DNA of 19,327 bases from JAGVMG01 sp964461105 (GCA_964461105.1 CAYWSY010000031.1:1-19327); one strand, 5' to 3'. Numbered from the stretch's first letter, positions 6,947-15,030 are shown. Translations and numbers: made by a program. Notes: generated from the letters alone by a model not told the origin.

Positions 6947-9115
6947 GTAAGCGATTGTTGACTGCGTTGCTGTATGTTGTAGCATTGTGCAAGTGATCTG
7001 CCTCAATCCAGTATGCCTTCGAAGCACCTCTTCATTTTTAACAGCGATCGCAAGAGCTTTTTTGCTTCCTACCAAGACGACGAGCTTTTTCCCTCGGGTA
7101 ATCCCTGTGTAGAGCAAGTTGCGAAAGAGCATTTTGAAGTGGCTTGTGTGGATGGGAATGATGATGCAGGGGCATTCACTCCCTTGGTATTTGTGGATTG
7201 AGACTGCATAGGCAAGCACAAGTTCATCAATCTCCAAAAATTCATAAGGGACGACCTTTCCATCAAACAGCACTTTGATGTGTTGTTCCGTGAGATCAAT
7301 TTCGACAATTTTGCCGATATCCCCGTTGAAGACTTCCTTGTCATAATTGTTGCGTAGCTGCATCACCTTATCGCCGATGTTAAAGCTCCGTCCCATGCGG
7401 ACAAGGGGAGTGGGGGAGGGGTTTAGTTCTTTTTGAAGAAGTATATTGAGGTTTTCGATGCCGATCACTCCCCGTTTCATGGGGGCTAACACCTGGATCT
7501 CTTCCATGCGATTGAAACGATAAGCTCTTGGAAGCTCTGTCTTGACTAAATCAAGGATGATTTGGAGGATCTCTTCTGGCTCTTCGGCTGAAATGAAACG
7601 AAAATCGCTCTTGGGCTGAAAGGAGAGATCGGGAAATTCTCCAGCATTGATTAAGTGGGCGTTAGTTACAATGCGTGAGCCTGCAGCTTGACGGAAGATT
7701 TTTTTCAGTTGAATGACGGGCAGGCGCTCTGATTGAATCAAGTCTTTGAGAACATTGCCAGGACCTACGCTCGGGAGCTGATCGATATCGCCGATGAGAA
7801 TGAGGCGCGCTTCATTGGGGATTGCTTTGAGTAGATGCGCCATGAGCTGGGTGTCGATCATGCTGGCTTCATCGATGACAATGAAATCGCACGACAAGGG
7901 ATTTTGACGGTTGCGTTTGAAGCCTCCTGCTTTGAAATCCATTTCGAGCAGACTGTGAATAGTAACCGCTTTTTTTAAAGTGATCTCAGTCATCCGTTTT
8001 GCAGCTCTTCCTGTTGGAGCTGCGAGCACAAGGCGCGTAGTGATTTTTTCAGTAATCGAGAGGATTGCTTTGGTAATGGTGCTTTTTCCTGTCCCAGGTC
8101 CACCTGTAATAATCAAGACCTTCTCTTTGACTCCCATGCGGACTGCGATGCTCTGTTCGGGAGCAAGGGAAATATGAAGCAATTGCTCGACCCATTTAGT
8201 TGCTTTGTCGAGTTCAACTGCGCGGATGGCACAGCGCGCTTGCATCAGCCTGGCAAGCTCTCTGGCGATGCCTACCTCTGCCAGATACAAGGGTTTGACC
8301 CAGATCAGATCATTTTCGCGCACGAGCTCTCCACTTTTAATGAGAAACTCGAGTCTTTCGAGAATGGGAGGGAAGGGGACTTGGAGCATCTCTTGAACAA
8401 CTGGAATGAGCTCTCCTTGAGGGTAGCAAACATGCCCATCGCTGCTCAGTTCCCAAAGAGCGTGCGAGATCCCTCCGTCGATGCGCGCAGGGGCGTCTTG
8501 GGGGATCCCGATGCCTTGGGCAATTGAATCTGCTGTCTTAAAGCCGATTCCACGGATCTCTTGGGCTAAGCGATAGGGATTTGTCTTTACCTTATCGATG
8601 CTCTGATCGCCATAGGCTTTGTAAATTTTTTGGGCATAAGACGGACTCACACCATGGCCGCGCAAAAAGATCATCACATCGCGGATCGATCGCTGCTCAT
8701 GCCAGCAAATTTTGATTTTTTCGATCCGCTTCATCCCAATTCCGGCAACCTCTCTGAGGCTGTCTGGATTTGTATCAAGCACATTAAGCGTCTGCAGGCC
8801 AAAGCGTTTGACAATGCGCTCTGCATATACAGGGCCGATCCCTTTGATCATTCCCGATTCGAGATATTTTTGGATGCCCAAAAGATCGCTTGGAGCTTCC
8901 AAATCAAAGGATTTAACCTCGAACTGCGCCCCGTGCTGGGGATGGTGTTTCCACCCTCCTTTGCAGCGGATGGTCTCGCCTGGTTGGACAGAGGGCATGA
9001 TGCCGACAATCCATGTAAATTCCTTTTTCTTAGGCTCTTTGAGCTTCGCGACAGTAAAGCCTCTCTCTTCTTCGGAAAATACAATGCTTTCGATAAAACC
9101 GTATAATTCTTCCAT
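6929..9115 (-). CDS. recD2: RecD2-type ATP-dependent DNA helicase
   Basis: A 728-residue superfamily 1B helicase that unwinds DNA 5' to 3' without RecB/RecC. An N-terminal OB-like region (about 1-75) is followed by helix-hairpin-helix segments (GIGPVYAERIVKRFG and VAGIGMKRIEKIK, then RGIGFKTADSIAQGIGI; about 90-205) typical of RecD2 and absent from E. coli RecD. The motor has Walker A GGPGTGKST (338-346), APTGRAA (366-372), Walker B DEAS (415-418), GDIDQLPSVGPG (442-453), YAVSIHKYQGSE (636-647) and YTGITRGKK (669-677), so all key motifs are intact. Length is as expected. GGAGGG precedes the ATG. The last 18 bases overlap the convergent LysR gene. It is probably a housekeeping repair enzyme. 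Confidence 0.97.
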   Translation of the reverse strand: MEELYGFIESIVFSEEERGFTVAKLKEPKKKEFTWIVGIMPSVQPGETIRCKGGWKHHPQHGAQFEVKSFDLEAPSDLLGIQKYLESGMIKGIGPVYAERIVKRFGLQTLNVLDTNPDSLREVAGIGMKRIEKIKICWHEQRSIRDVMIFLRGHGVSPSYAQKIYKAYGDQSIDKVKTNPYRLAQEIRGIGFKTADSIAQGIGIPQDAPARIDGGISHALWELSSDGHVCYPQGELIPVVQEMLQVPFPPILERLEFLIKSGELVRENDLIWVKPLYLAEVGIARELARLMQARCAIRAVELDKATKWVEQLLHISLAPEQSIAVRMGVKEKVLIITGGPGTGKSTITKAILSITEKITTRLVLAAPTGRAAKRMTEITLKKAVTIHSLLEMDFKAGGFKRNRQNPLSCDFIVIDEASMIDTQLMAHLLKAIPNEARLILIGDIDQLPSVGPGNVLKDLIQSERLPVIQLKKIFRQAAGSRIVTNAHLINAGEFPDLSFQPKSDFRFISAEEPEEILQIILDLVKTELPRAYRFNRMEEIQVLAPMKRGVIGIENLNILLQKELNPSPTPLVRMGRSFNIGDKVMQLRNNYDKEVFNGDIGKIVEIDLTEQHIKVLFDGKVVPYEFLEIDELVLAYAVSIHKYQGSECPCIIIPIHTSHFKMLFRNLLYTGITRGKKLVVLVGSKKALAIAVKNEEVLRRHTGLRQITCTMLQHTATQSTIAYLPAPH

Positions 9116-9202
9116 GGAGCCCTCTATTGGAGAGAATATCTAGCTTTTGGATTTAATAAAAAACTTAAATTTAAAATTTACATTCAGGTACAAGGAGAAT
9201 AT

Positions 9203-10555
9203 ATGCGACAATTGATTATCCTTGCTTCTTTGGTGTTACTCGCAAGCTGCAGCAAGCAAGCCCAAGATGATGATAGCTGGGTGCAAAGCGCAGTCCAGCA
9301 GCGGATCGATAAACAGGTCTCCTGGAATCAGGGGAAACAAGCTCATCTTGAGATTCAAGAGCAAATCGCTCGGATGCTTGAATCAGAAGTGCGTGTTGAT
9401 CAAGCGGTTCAGATCGCATTGCTCAACAATCCCTCCCTTCAGGCAACATTTGAAGAGATTGGGATTGCTCAAGCGGATCTTTGGGAAGCGGGGCTTTTCC
9501 AAAATCCTTTCTTGGATGGGTATGTGCGTTTTCCCAGTTCTCAATATTCTATGGTCAATGCCTCTCTTTCTCTTGTGACAAGCATCATCGATTTCTTCTT
9601 GGTTCCTTTGCGAAAGCAAACGGCGAAGCTTCAATTTCAAGAGGCGAATATGCGTGTGGCACATGCTGTCGTGCACCTAGCAGCTGATGTGGAACAAACG
9701 GTGTATGCATTGATTGCAGCGCAGACTAAGTTTCAGTTGCAGAGCAGTCTAATGGAACTCGCATCGATTGCACAGGGGCTTTCTGAAGAGCAGCTGCGAG
9801 TTGGTAATGTCAATGCCTTTGTTGTGGAAACAAAATGTGCAGATGCGACTCAAGCGATGTTGGAGCTTGAGCAAACGGCACTTGAAGTCATCGCTCTTAA
9901 GGAAAAACTGTGTGTGTTATTAGGCGTGGCTCATCAAGAAGTTACTCTTTATCCCCATCTTCCCCCTCTTCCTGAACAGGAGCTAGAGCTAAAAGACCTT
10001 GAGAGTATTGCCTTAACGCAGAGACTCGATATAACAGCCGCCCGTACGCATGCTGAGGCGATTGCTTCCATGGGAGCGCAAAAGAAATGGTGGACCTATA
10101 CCGATGCGAAACTCGGTGTTTCGACAGAAAAGCAATCGGAAGGATTTTGGGATACTGGTCCTGCGTTTAATCTCTTTCTTCCCTTTTTTAATCATGGTCA
10201 AGCGGCGCGCTCGCGCCTGCTCGCTCAGCTCAGACAAGCTGAAGCACATTTAGACGCCCTCGAGCGTGAGGCAAAAATCCGTGTGAAATCTGCATGCGAC
10301 AAAGTCCTTAAAGCGCGGTTGATTGTCGAGACGTATGCGCATTCTGTGTTACCTTTGCGGGAGCAGATCATCGAGACTGCTCAAAAGCAATACAATGTAA
10401 TGACTGATGGAGTTTATGCGCTTTTACGTAATAAACAAGAGGAGTTAATCTCGCAGATCAATTACTCCCTTGCCTTGCGCGATTATTGGACACAGCGCGC
10501 TTTGCTCGATTTGATTTTAGGAGAAAAACTCGATGTGAGGGGGGAGCATGAGTAA
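9203..10555 (+). CDS. TolC-family outer membrane efflux lipoprotein
   Basis: A 450-residue outer-membrane channel protein of the OEP/TolC family (CusC/CzcC-like). The N-terminus MRQLIILASLVLLASC is a lipoprotein signal with a lipobox LASC, making Cys16 the lipidated residue. Two similar halves rich in long alpha-helices follow; the first starts with VQIALLNNPSLQATFEEIGIAQADLWEAGL and the second is near residue 265 (ALTQRLDITAARTHAEA). An AAGGAG site lies 7 bases before the ATG. Its last codons overlap the multicopper oxidase gene by 8 bases, so the two are co-translated. No inner-membrane RND pump or membrane-fusion partner lies beside it in this window. The oxidase neighbour suggests metal (copper) handling; this is inferred from context. 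Confidence 0.93.
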   Translation: MRQLIILASLVLLASCSKQAQDDDSWVQSAVQQRIDKQVSWNQGKQAHLEIQEQIARMLESEVRVDQAVQIALLNNPSLQATFEEIGIAQADLWEAGLFQNPFLDGYVRFPSSQYSMVNASLSLVTSIIDFFLVPLRKQTAKLQFQEANMRVAHAVVHLAADVEQTVYALIAAQTKFQLQSSLMELASIAQGLSEEQLRVGNVNAFVVETKCADATQAMLELEQTALEVIALKEKLCVLLGVAHQEVTLYPHLPPLPEQELELKDLESIALTQRLDITAARTHAEAIASMGAQKKWWTYTDAKLGVSTEKQSEGFWDTGPAFNLFLPFFNHGQAARSRLLAQLRQAEAHLDALEREAKIRVKSACDKVLKARLIVETYAHSVLPLREQIIETAQKQYNVMTDGVYALLRNKQEELISQINYSLALRDYWTQRALLDLILGEKLDVRGEHE

Positions 10556-11777
10556 ATTCATTCTGTCTCTCATCTCACTTCTTCAGATGTGTATCCTTTC
10601 CGCCTATACCCCCGTCACCACACCTAATGGAACCACGCTCCCTTGGACAATGGAAGGTGAATACAAGGTCTTTCATCTCATTGCAGAGCCTGTCGTGCAA
10701 GAATTCGCACCTGGGCTCCGAGTTAATTGCTGGGGATACAATGGGCATACGCCTGGCCCTACGATTGAAGCTGTTGAAGGGGATAAGGTGCGTATTTTGG
10801 TTACTAATAAACTGCCTGAACCGACAACGGTGCATTGGCATGGAATCATTCTGTCCAGTGGAATGGACGGTGTCACGGGATTAAGTCAAGCACCGATTCT
10901 CCCTGGTGAAACAGTTCAATATGAATTTGTCCTCAAACAACATGGGACCTATATGTACCATTCCCATTTTGATGAGATGGTGCAAATCGGTCTTGGGATG
11001 GTAGGGTTTTTTATCATTCATCCGAAAACACCTGAAAATCCTCCCATTGACAGAGATTTTGCGATCATGCTTGGGGAATGGTATCTTCCAGCTGGGGCAT
11101 CAACTCCAGATCCGATGGTCATGCTTGATTTTAATTACTTTACATTCAATGGAAAGGTTTACCCTGGAACGGATCCCCTTGTTGTAAAGCAAGGAGAGCG
11201 GGTCCGCATCCGTTTTGGGAATTTAACGATGGATAACCATCCGATTCATCTTCATGGCTATGCCTTTACTGTGACAGCTTCAGGAGGCTGGCGTCTTCCT
11301 AGGACTGCTCAATATTTTGGAAATACGATCGATATTGTTGTCGGCAATACCCATGACATTGAATTTGTAGCAGATAATCCCGGGGATTGGGCCATTCATT
11401 GTCATAAAACCCACCATACGATGAGCGGAATGGAGCATAACGTTCCTAATATGATCGGCGTCTCTCAGAAAAAATGGGTGGATAAAATTAAAAAATTTCT
11501 TCCAGGTTACATGCCGATGAATGAAACGGGGATGGGGGAGATGTTTACGATGAGTGAGCACATGAGCCGGCCGCCTAATTTTCTTCCCTTCGGCTCTCCT
11601 GGGCCTCATGGAAGAATCGAGATGTCTGGGATGTTTACGATTCTTAAAGTTCGAGAGGAGATCACCTCTTACACAGATCCCGGTTGGTACCAAAATCCGC
11701 CTGGAACGATTCCTACATCCTACGTTTTTCCCCAGGAAAAAGAGCCATTTAGCGAAAAAAATGGATCTAACAATTGA
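10548..11777 (+). CDS. Multicopper oxidase, short form (periplasmic copper oxidase)
   Basis: A 409-residue protein with a hydrophobic export signal (SKFILSLISLLQMCILSAYT). The four copper-binding motifs are complete: HWHG (96-99), HSH (138-140), HPIHLHG (231-237) and HCHKTHHTMSGM (284-295), giving type 1 ligands H231, C285, H290 and M295. It is shorter than three-domain laccases (about 450-550 residues), and motif spacing suggests two full cupredoxin domains with little or no middle domain. The C-terminal 90 residues are rich in Met and Gly (for example GMGEMFTMSEHM and IEMSGMFT), as in copper-tolerance oxidases. It probably oxidises Cu(I) or another small substrate in the periplasm. It overlaps the TolC-family gene by 8 bases and has a strong GAGGGGGG upstream site. 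The tRNA-Asn gene follows 36 bases later. Confidence 0.95.
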   Translation: MSKFILSLISLLQMCILSAYTPVTTPNGTTLPWTMEGEYKVFHLIAEPVVQEFAPGLRVNCWGYNGHTPGPTIEAVEGDKVRILVTNKLPEPTTVHWHGIILSSGMDGVTGLSQAPILPGETVQYEFVLKQHGTYMYHSHFDEMVQIGLGMVGFFIIHPKTPENPPIDRDFAIMLGEWYLPAGASTPDPMVMLDFNYFTFNGKVYPGTDPLVVKQGERVRIRFGNLTMDNHPIHLHGYAFTVTASGGWRLPRTAQYFGNTIDIVVGNTHDIEFVADNPGDWAIHCHKTHHTMSGMEHNVPNMIGVSQKKWVDKIKKFLPGYMPMNETGMGEMFTMSEHMSRPPNFLPFGSPGPHGRIEMSGMFTILKVREEITSYTDPGWYQNPPGTIPTSYVFPQEKEPFSEKNGSNN

Positions 11778-11813
11778 TTTAAATTCCTCTGCTTCTTAGA
11801 ATGGTGCATTCAT

Positions 11814-11885
11814 TCCGGATTAGCTCAGCGGTAGAGCAGTGCACTGTTAATGCATTGGTCGCTAGTTCGAATCTAGCATCCGGAG
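11814..11885 (+). tRNA. tRNA-Asn (anticodon GTT)
   Basis: A complete cloverleaf can be folded by eye. The acceptor stem is TCCGGAT (11814-11820) with ATCCGGA (11878-11884), and the discriminator base is G11885. The D arm has GCTC / GAGC. The anticodon stem is GTGCA / TGCAT with loop CTGTTAA, anticodon GTT at 11846-11848. The T arm is GCTAG-TTCGAAT-CTAGC. CCA is not encoded. A T-rich run (11887-11892) directly after it could end the transcript. Confidence 0.97.
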
Positions 11886-12018
11886 TCTTTTTTCTCTTCT
11901 TTGGTTATTTTTAAAAGCGTTTATTTTATCTTGGAAATCAATTAGCTATACTATTTTATAGTTTTTGAACTGATTTTTGTAGTAACATTGTGGATACAGA
12001 ATCAAAGAGAGGGTAGCT

Positions 12019-12249
12019 ATGCTAAAGCGCTTGGTTAAGCATGGTAACAGCCGTGCAATCGTACTGGATAAAGCGATTTTAGAAGCTGCGGGAGTTTCAG
12101 AAAATGCCATATTTCAAATTTCAGTGAGTCCGAGTGGCGGATTAGTTATTCAGTCTGTTGAAGATACAAACATTGATGAGTTCCGAGAGAAATTTAAAGA
12201 GCTTAATAAACAACATAAAAAACTGATGCAGAATTTGGCGGATTTGTAA
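12019..12249 (+). CDS. AbrB/MazE-like antitoxin (SpoVT-AbrB domain)
   Basis: A 76-residue protein with an N-terminal swapped-hairpin AbrB DNA-binding domain: MLKRLVKHGNSRAIVLDKAILEAAGV, then AIFQISVSPSGGLVIQSV (residues 1-51). A charged helical tail (DEFREKFKELNKQHKKLMQNLADL) would normally bind a toxin. Domain layout and length match antitoxins that accompany Doc/Fic-type or related toxins. GAGAGGG lies just before the ATG. The stop codon overlaps the next ATG (TAATG, 12247-12251), the usual arrangement for a toxin-antitoxin pair, but the following frame stops after 23 codons. The gene thus looks like an orphan antitoxin, free to act as a repressor of its own promoter. Confidence 0.85.
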   Translation: MLKRLVKHGNSRAIVLDKAILEAAGVSENAIFQISVSPSGGLVIQSVEDTNIDEFREKFKELNKQHKKLMQNLADL

Positions 12250-12320
12250 TGCATTACGTTATGCGCTTCGAGCTCACTTGGATATACCCCTTCCGGTTCA
12301 AAGGCTCCCTAAAGGACTGA
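12249..12320 (+). pseudogene. Stub of the antitoxin's partner toxin, cut by the 23-bp repeat
   Basis: An ATG overlapping the antitoxin stop opens a 23-codon frame, MHYVMRFELTW followed by 12 residues read through the 23-bp repeat and beyond, ending at TGA 12318-12320. Only about 11 codons before the repeat could belong to an original toxin; HY at positions 2-3 vaguely recalls the MRYL start of Doc-like toxins, but that is too little to assign. The overlap with the antitoxin supports an original toxin gene; insertion or deletion at the repeat as the cause is inference. Confidence 0.4.
12283..12305 (+). repeat. 23-bp dispersed repeat, copy 3
   Basis: Identical to 4963-4985 and to the inverse complement of 3164-3186; the preceding A is shared with copy 2. 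It lies within the remains of the toxin reading frame, 33 bases after the antitoxin stop. Unlike copies 1 and 2 it has no inverted partner in this window. Confidence 0.9.
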
Positions 12321-12346
12321 ATTGAAAGCTCCCGCAGTTCAATTCA
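12318..12346 (+). repeat. Hairpin between antitoxin and DUF952 operon
   Basis: TGAATTGAA (12318-12326) and TTCAATTCA (12338-12346) form a perfect 9-bp stem with an 11-base loop. No U-run follows, so terminator function is doubtful. It sits just upstream of the TTGACA element of the next operon and could be an operator. Confidence 0.5.
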
Positions 12347-12364
12347 ACAGCTGAACCTTTTGAG

Positions 12365-12393
12365 TTGACAAGGATTGAGCATAGTCTGAAAAT
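12365..12393 (+). promoter_or_regulatory. Putative promoter of the DUF952-peptidase-HIT operon
   Basis: A perfect -35 TTGACA (12365-12370) is followed after 17 bases by GAAAAT (12388-12393), 4/6 of the -10 consensus. It is the only clear promoter-like site before the tightly spaced genes at 12458-15030. The call is based on pattern only. Confidence 0.4.
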
Positions 12394-12457
12394 AACGCTA
12401 TTAGCATTAGACGATCGTAATTTTGGGCTGATAGTTAGTAGGATTAGTGAATTTTTT

Positions 12458-12550
12458 ATGAGCAAAGGTGTTTTCTTCTGTATCCCAATTGTGTTACCAT
12501 TTCTCAGCTTGGTAAATTTCTCTTACGCTCATGAACCATCAGTTTCATAG
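12458..12550 (+). CDS. 30-residue signal-peptide ORF, in frame with the DUF952 gene across a TAG
   Basis: The peptide MSKGVFFCIPIVLPFLSLVN with tail FSYAHEPSVS looks like a complete Sec signal peptide, with a short polar start, a hydrophobic core and a YAH cleavage region. It ends at TAG 12548-12550. The frame continues after the TAG without another stop into the DUF952 start codon at 12557. This suggests that the DUF952 protein once had, or by read-through still has, an export signal. The ribosome-binding site is poor, with AGGA too far upstream. It may be a decayed 5' end rather than an independent small gene. Confidence 0.45.
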   Translation: MSKGVFFCIPIVLPFLSLVNFSYAHEPSVS

Positions 12551-12556
12551 GTAGTT

Positions 12557-12880
12557 ATGCACCAAGAACAAACTCCCCAATATTTGTACAAGGTTCTCTC
12601 ATCTGATCAGTGGCAACAAAGCCAATCAAAAGGAGTGCTTATTTTACCCCAAGAAGGCGATGCGTTTATCCATCTATCCAGGGAAGATCAACTCGAGCGT
12701 ATCACGGGAAAGTATTGGGCGCAGGTTCCCGAATATGTCATCGTTAAATTGGATGTCAGTCAATTGCAAGGGAAATTAGTCTACGAAGCGAATCCTGGCG
12801 GCGAGAATCGCTATTACCATCTTTATGATGGTGCAATTCCTCTTAAGGCCGTGGTCGACGTCAAATCTGTCAAACAATAG
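12557..12880 (+). CDS. DUF952 family protein
   Basis: A 107-residue protein of the DUF952 family, a small fold related to ADP-ribosyltransferase-like proteins whose role is not established. Family features seen: YLYKVLSSDQWQQSQSKGVL at residues 10-29, the FIHLSREDQLERI motif, VIVKLDVSQL, and a closing ENRYYHLYDGAIPLKAVVDV, which matches the usual HlYgplp-layout. Length is normal, and the ATG at 12557 has an AGG core 7 bases upstream, so it can be translated alone. It is in frame with a signal-peptide ORF directly upstream, separated by one TAG. The next gene starts 7 bases after its stop, indicating an operon with the peptidase and the HIT protein. Confidence 0.88.
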   Translation: MHQEQTPQYLYKVLSSDQWQQSQSKGVLILPQEGDAFIHLSREDQLERITGKYWAQVPEYVIVKLDVSQLQGKLVYEANPGGENRYYHLYDGAIPLKAVVDVKSVKQ

Positions 12881-12887
12881 GTGATCT

Positions 12888-14456
12888 ATGTCATGTCTTC
12901 AATTTCTAGAGTCCTTCATTCCCCAAGTTCAGCATAAGGCAGCTCAGCTCAATCGCGCATACTGGATTTTAGAAACCACAGGAAGCCACGATGCAGCTCT
13001 TTTAAAGGCTGAGCTGGACACGGAATTTCGCATGCTTTTTAACGAGCGTGACATTTATGAAAAACTGCTGGCCTGGGATCAAGATCCTGCACTCACAGAT
13101 CCTTTGATTAAAAGGCAGCTCAATGTGTTGATTCGGACATTTAAATCGAACATGATTCCCAAAGAGCTTCTTGAAAAGATTGCTCAAGAAGAATCCAACC
13201 TCTCCTTGCTCTATTCAAATTTTAGACCTCAGGTAAAGGGTAAAACCCTTTCAGAAAATGATATCAAAGAGATTTTAAAGGAGGAGAATGATGTTGAGAT
13301 TAGAAAAGAGACCTGGGAGGCTTCCAAGCAAATTGGAACCGTCTTAGCGCCTTCAATTTTGAAGTTAGTTGGGTTGCGCAATCAAGCCGCTCAAAGTTTA
13401 GGTTATTCCGATTATTTTATGATGCAGCTTGAGTTGCAAGAGGTTGATGGGAAGTGGCTGTTTAAAACGCTCGATGCATTAGCAGAACAATCAGATGCAG
13501 CGTATTCCCAAGTGGTAGATGAGATCCATTCTAAAGCATCTGTTCGATTTAACGTCTCACCTAAGGAGATAGGCCCTTGGGCATGGGCAGAGCCTTTTTG
13601 CCAAGAGGATCCGTTGGATGTCAAGGAGCTCGACCAGTTGGTCAAAGGTGTTGATCTTATTGAAGCGGCGCAGCGGTTCTACCAAAAGATGAATCTCGAT
13701 GTAAGTGAAATCCTCAAGCGGAGCGATAACTTTGAGCGGCCAGGGAAAAGTCAGCATGCGTTTTGTATCCACATCGATCGAGAAGGAGATGTCCGGACGT
13801 TGAACAACGTGAATGCTTCGATGAAGTGGTTTGAAACTGTTTTGCATGAACTAGGTCACGCGGTCTATGAACTTGGATTTGATCCCAAGCTTCCCTGGTT
13901 ATTGAAAGAGCCTCCGCATATGATCACAACAGAGGCAATGGCACTTCTTGCAGGAAGGCAAGCGTATCGGGCGGCGTCGCTTGAGGTGCTGCTTGGGAGT
14001 GGAAATCTGGAGTTGCGCAATTTAGCAGAGGTGAGCTTGAAGCGGCGACAGCTGATTTTCAGCAGATGGGTGCTCGTCATGACTTATTTTGAGCGAGAGC
14101 TATACCGCGATCCGACACAAGATCTCAATGCTCTGTGGTGGCAACTTGTTGGACGCTTTCAAAAGATTAAATCTACAGGCAGCAGCTCGAAATCAGATTG
14201 GGCGGCTAAGTACCACATTGGGCTGGCTCCTGTTTATTACTTTAGTTATTTGTTAGGGGAGCTGTTCGCTTCTTCACTCGAGGAGTTGAATCCTGTCTTC
14301 GCATCAAAGCAAACAGGGGAATTTCTGAATGAAAAGCTCTTCAAGCCCGGCAACCGGATGCCTTGGGATGCTTTAGTGGAGTATGTAACAGGAGCTAAGC
14401 TCTCAGCAGATGCTTGGCTCGGGCAGTTTGCTGATGTGGGTGTTTCTGCTTCATGA
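12888..14456 (+). CDS. Gluzincin metallopeptidase (M3/M2-like, HExxH)
   Basis: A 522-residue zinc peptidase. The catalytic motif HELGH is at residues 320-324 (zinc ligands H320 and H324, catalytic E321). The third ligand is probably E349 in HMITTEAMAL, 25 residues after H324. This spacing is like that of oligopeptidase families M3 and M2. The N-terminal half is alpha-helical and contains ETWEASKQIGTVLAPSILKL and VGLRNQAAQSLGYSDYF, a block seen in these families. No signal peptide is visible, so it is probably cytoplasmic and acts on short peptides. An AGGTG site lies 5 bases before the ATG. It is the second gene of the DUF952-peptidase-HIT operon. The exact family (M2 or M3) is not settled by eye. 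Confidence 0.85.
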   Translation: MSCLQFLESFIPQVQHKAAQLNRAYWILETTGSHDAALLKAELDTEFRMLFNERDIYEKLLAWDQDPALTDPLIKRQLNVLIRTFKSNMIPKELLEKIAQEESNLSLLYSNFRPQVKGKTLSENDIKEILKEENDVEIRKETWEASKQIGTVLAPSILKLVGLRNQAAQSLGYSDYFMMQLELQEVDGKWLFKTLDALAEQSDAAYSQVVDEIHSKASVRFNVSPKEIGPWAWAEPFCQEDPLDVKELDQLVKGVDLIEAAQRFYQKMNLDVSEILKRSDNFERPGKSQHAFCIHIDREGDVRTLNNVNASMKWFETVLHELGHAVYELGFDPKLPWLLKEPPHMITTEAMALLAGRQAYRAASLEVLLGSGNLELRNLAEVSLKRRQLIFSRWVLVMTYFERELYRDPTQDLNALWWQLVGRFQKIKSTGSSSKSDWAAKYHIGLAPVYYFSYLLGELFASSLEELNPVFASKQTGEFLNEKLFKPGNRMPWDALVEYVTGAKLSADAWLGQFADVGVSAS

Positions 14457-14502
14457 GTCTGTTTTTTATTGCCAATTGCAGAGGAAACAGAAGGTTAATG
14501 AA

Positions 14503-15030
14503 ATGAAAAAAGTCATATGGAGCGTGCTTTGTGTCTTATTTGCATCGGAATCTCTTTTTGCTGATTCTGAGGCAGCTCCATTTGATGTGTGTGCATTTTG
14601 CGACCCTGTCGTTCTCGAGTATCAAACATTTTATGAAGATGAAGTTGTCTTAGCGCTGTATACGCATAAACCGATTTTTCCCGGTCATTGCTTGGTTATC
14701 CCTAAGAGGCATGTGGAGCGATTCGAGCAATTAAGCGATGAAGAAGTGGCTCAGATGGGGCAGGTGATTAAAAAAGTCAATGGGGCAGTCACGGATGTGT
14801 TCAAAACCTCTTCCTATTTGCTCCTCCAAAAAAATGGACATGAGGTTGGTCAAACAGTTCCTCATGTTCATTTCCATTATATTCCCCGTCAAGAGGGGGA
14901 TGACTCTTTGCTTAAATACCTTTGGAAGATGTTTGTTGTTAATCTCGGTGTTCCTATCAGCAGTGATGAGATGCAATTCCAGGTAATGAGGCTGAGGCAA
15001 GCAATTGCTGAATCGGAAGGAGCTTATTAA
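14503..15030 (+). CDS. Exported HIT family protein
   Basis: A 175-residue histidine-triad protein (nucleotide hydrolase/transferase superfamily). The catalytic triad HVHFH is at 121-125 in GHEVGQTVPHVHFHYIPR; earlier parts show CAFC (30-33, possible zinc site) and FPGHCLVIPKRHVERF. A leader MKKVIWSVLCVLFASESLFA precedes the domain and looks like a cleavable signal peptide, unusual because HIT proteins are normally cytoplasmic. The ATG at 14503 was preferred over an in-frame one at 14410, which lies inside the peptidase gene and would hide the leader. An AAGG core lies upstream. The gene follows the peptidase by 46 bases. Its last 4 bases overlap the convergent HIT fragment. Confidence 0.88.
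   Translation: MKKVIWSVLCVLFASESLFADSEAAPFDVCAFCDPVVLEYQTFYEDEVVLALYTHKPIFPGHCLVIPKRHVERFEQLSDEEVAQMGQVIKKVNGAVTDVFKTSSYLLLQKNGHEVGQTVPHVHFHYIPRQEGDDSLLKYLWKMFVVNLGVPISSDEMQFQVMRLRQAIAESEGAY

Larger units (their letters stand above)
12250..12457. other. Intergenic region with repeat, hairpin and promoter-like site
   Basis: Apart from the toxin stub, this stretch contains the third 23-bp repeat, a hairpin (12318-12346) and a TTGACA-containing promoter-like site (12365-12393). No further gene is supported before the signal-peptide ORF at 12458. Confidence 0.5.

Noticed and set aside
8630..9106. A 158-codon plus-strand frame opposite recD2
   Set aside because: The minus strand encodes unbroken helicase motifs here, and the opposite product resembles no family.
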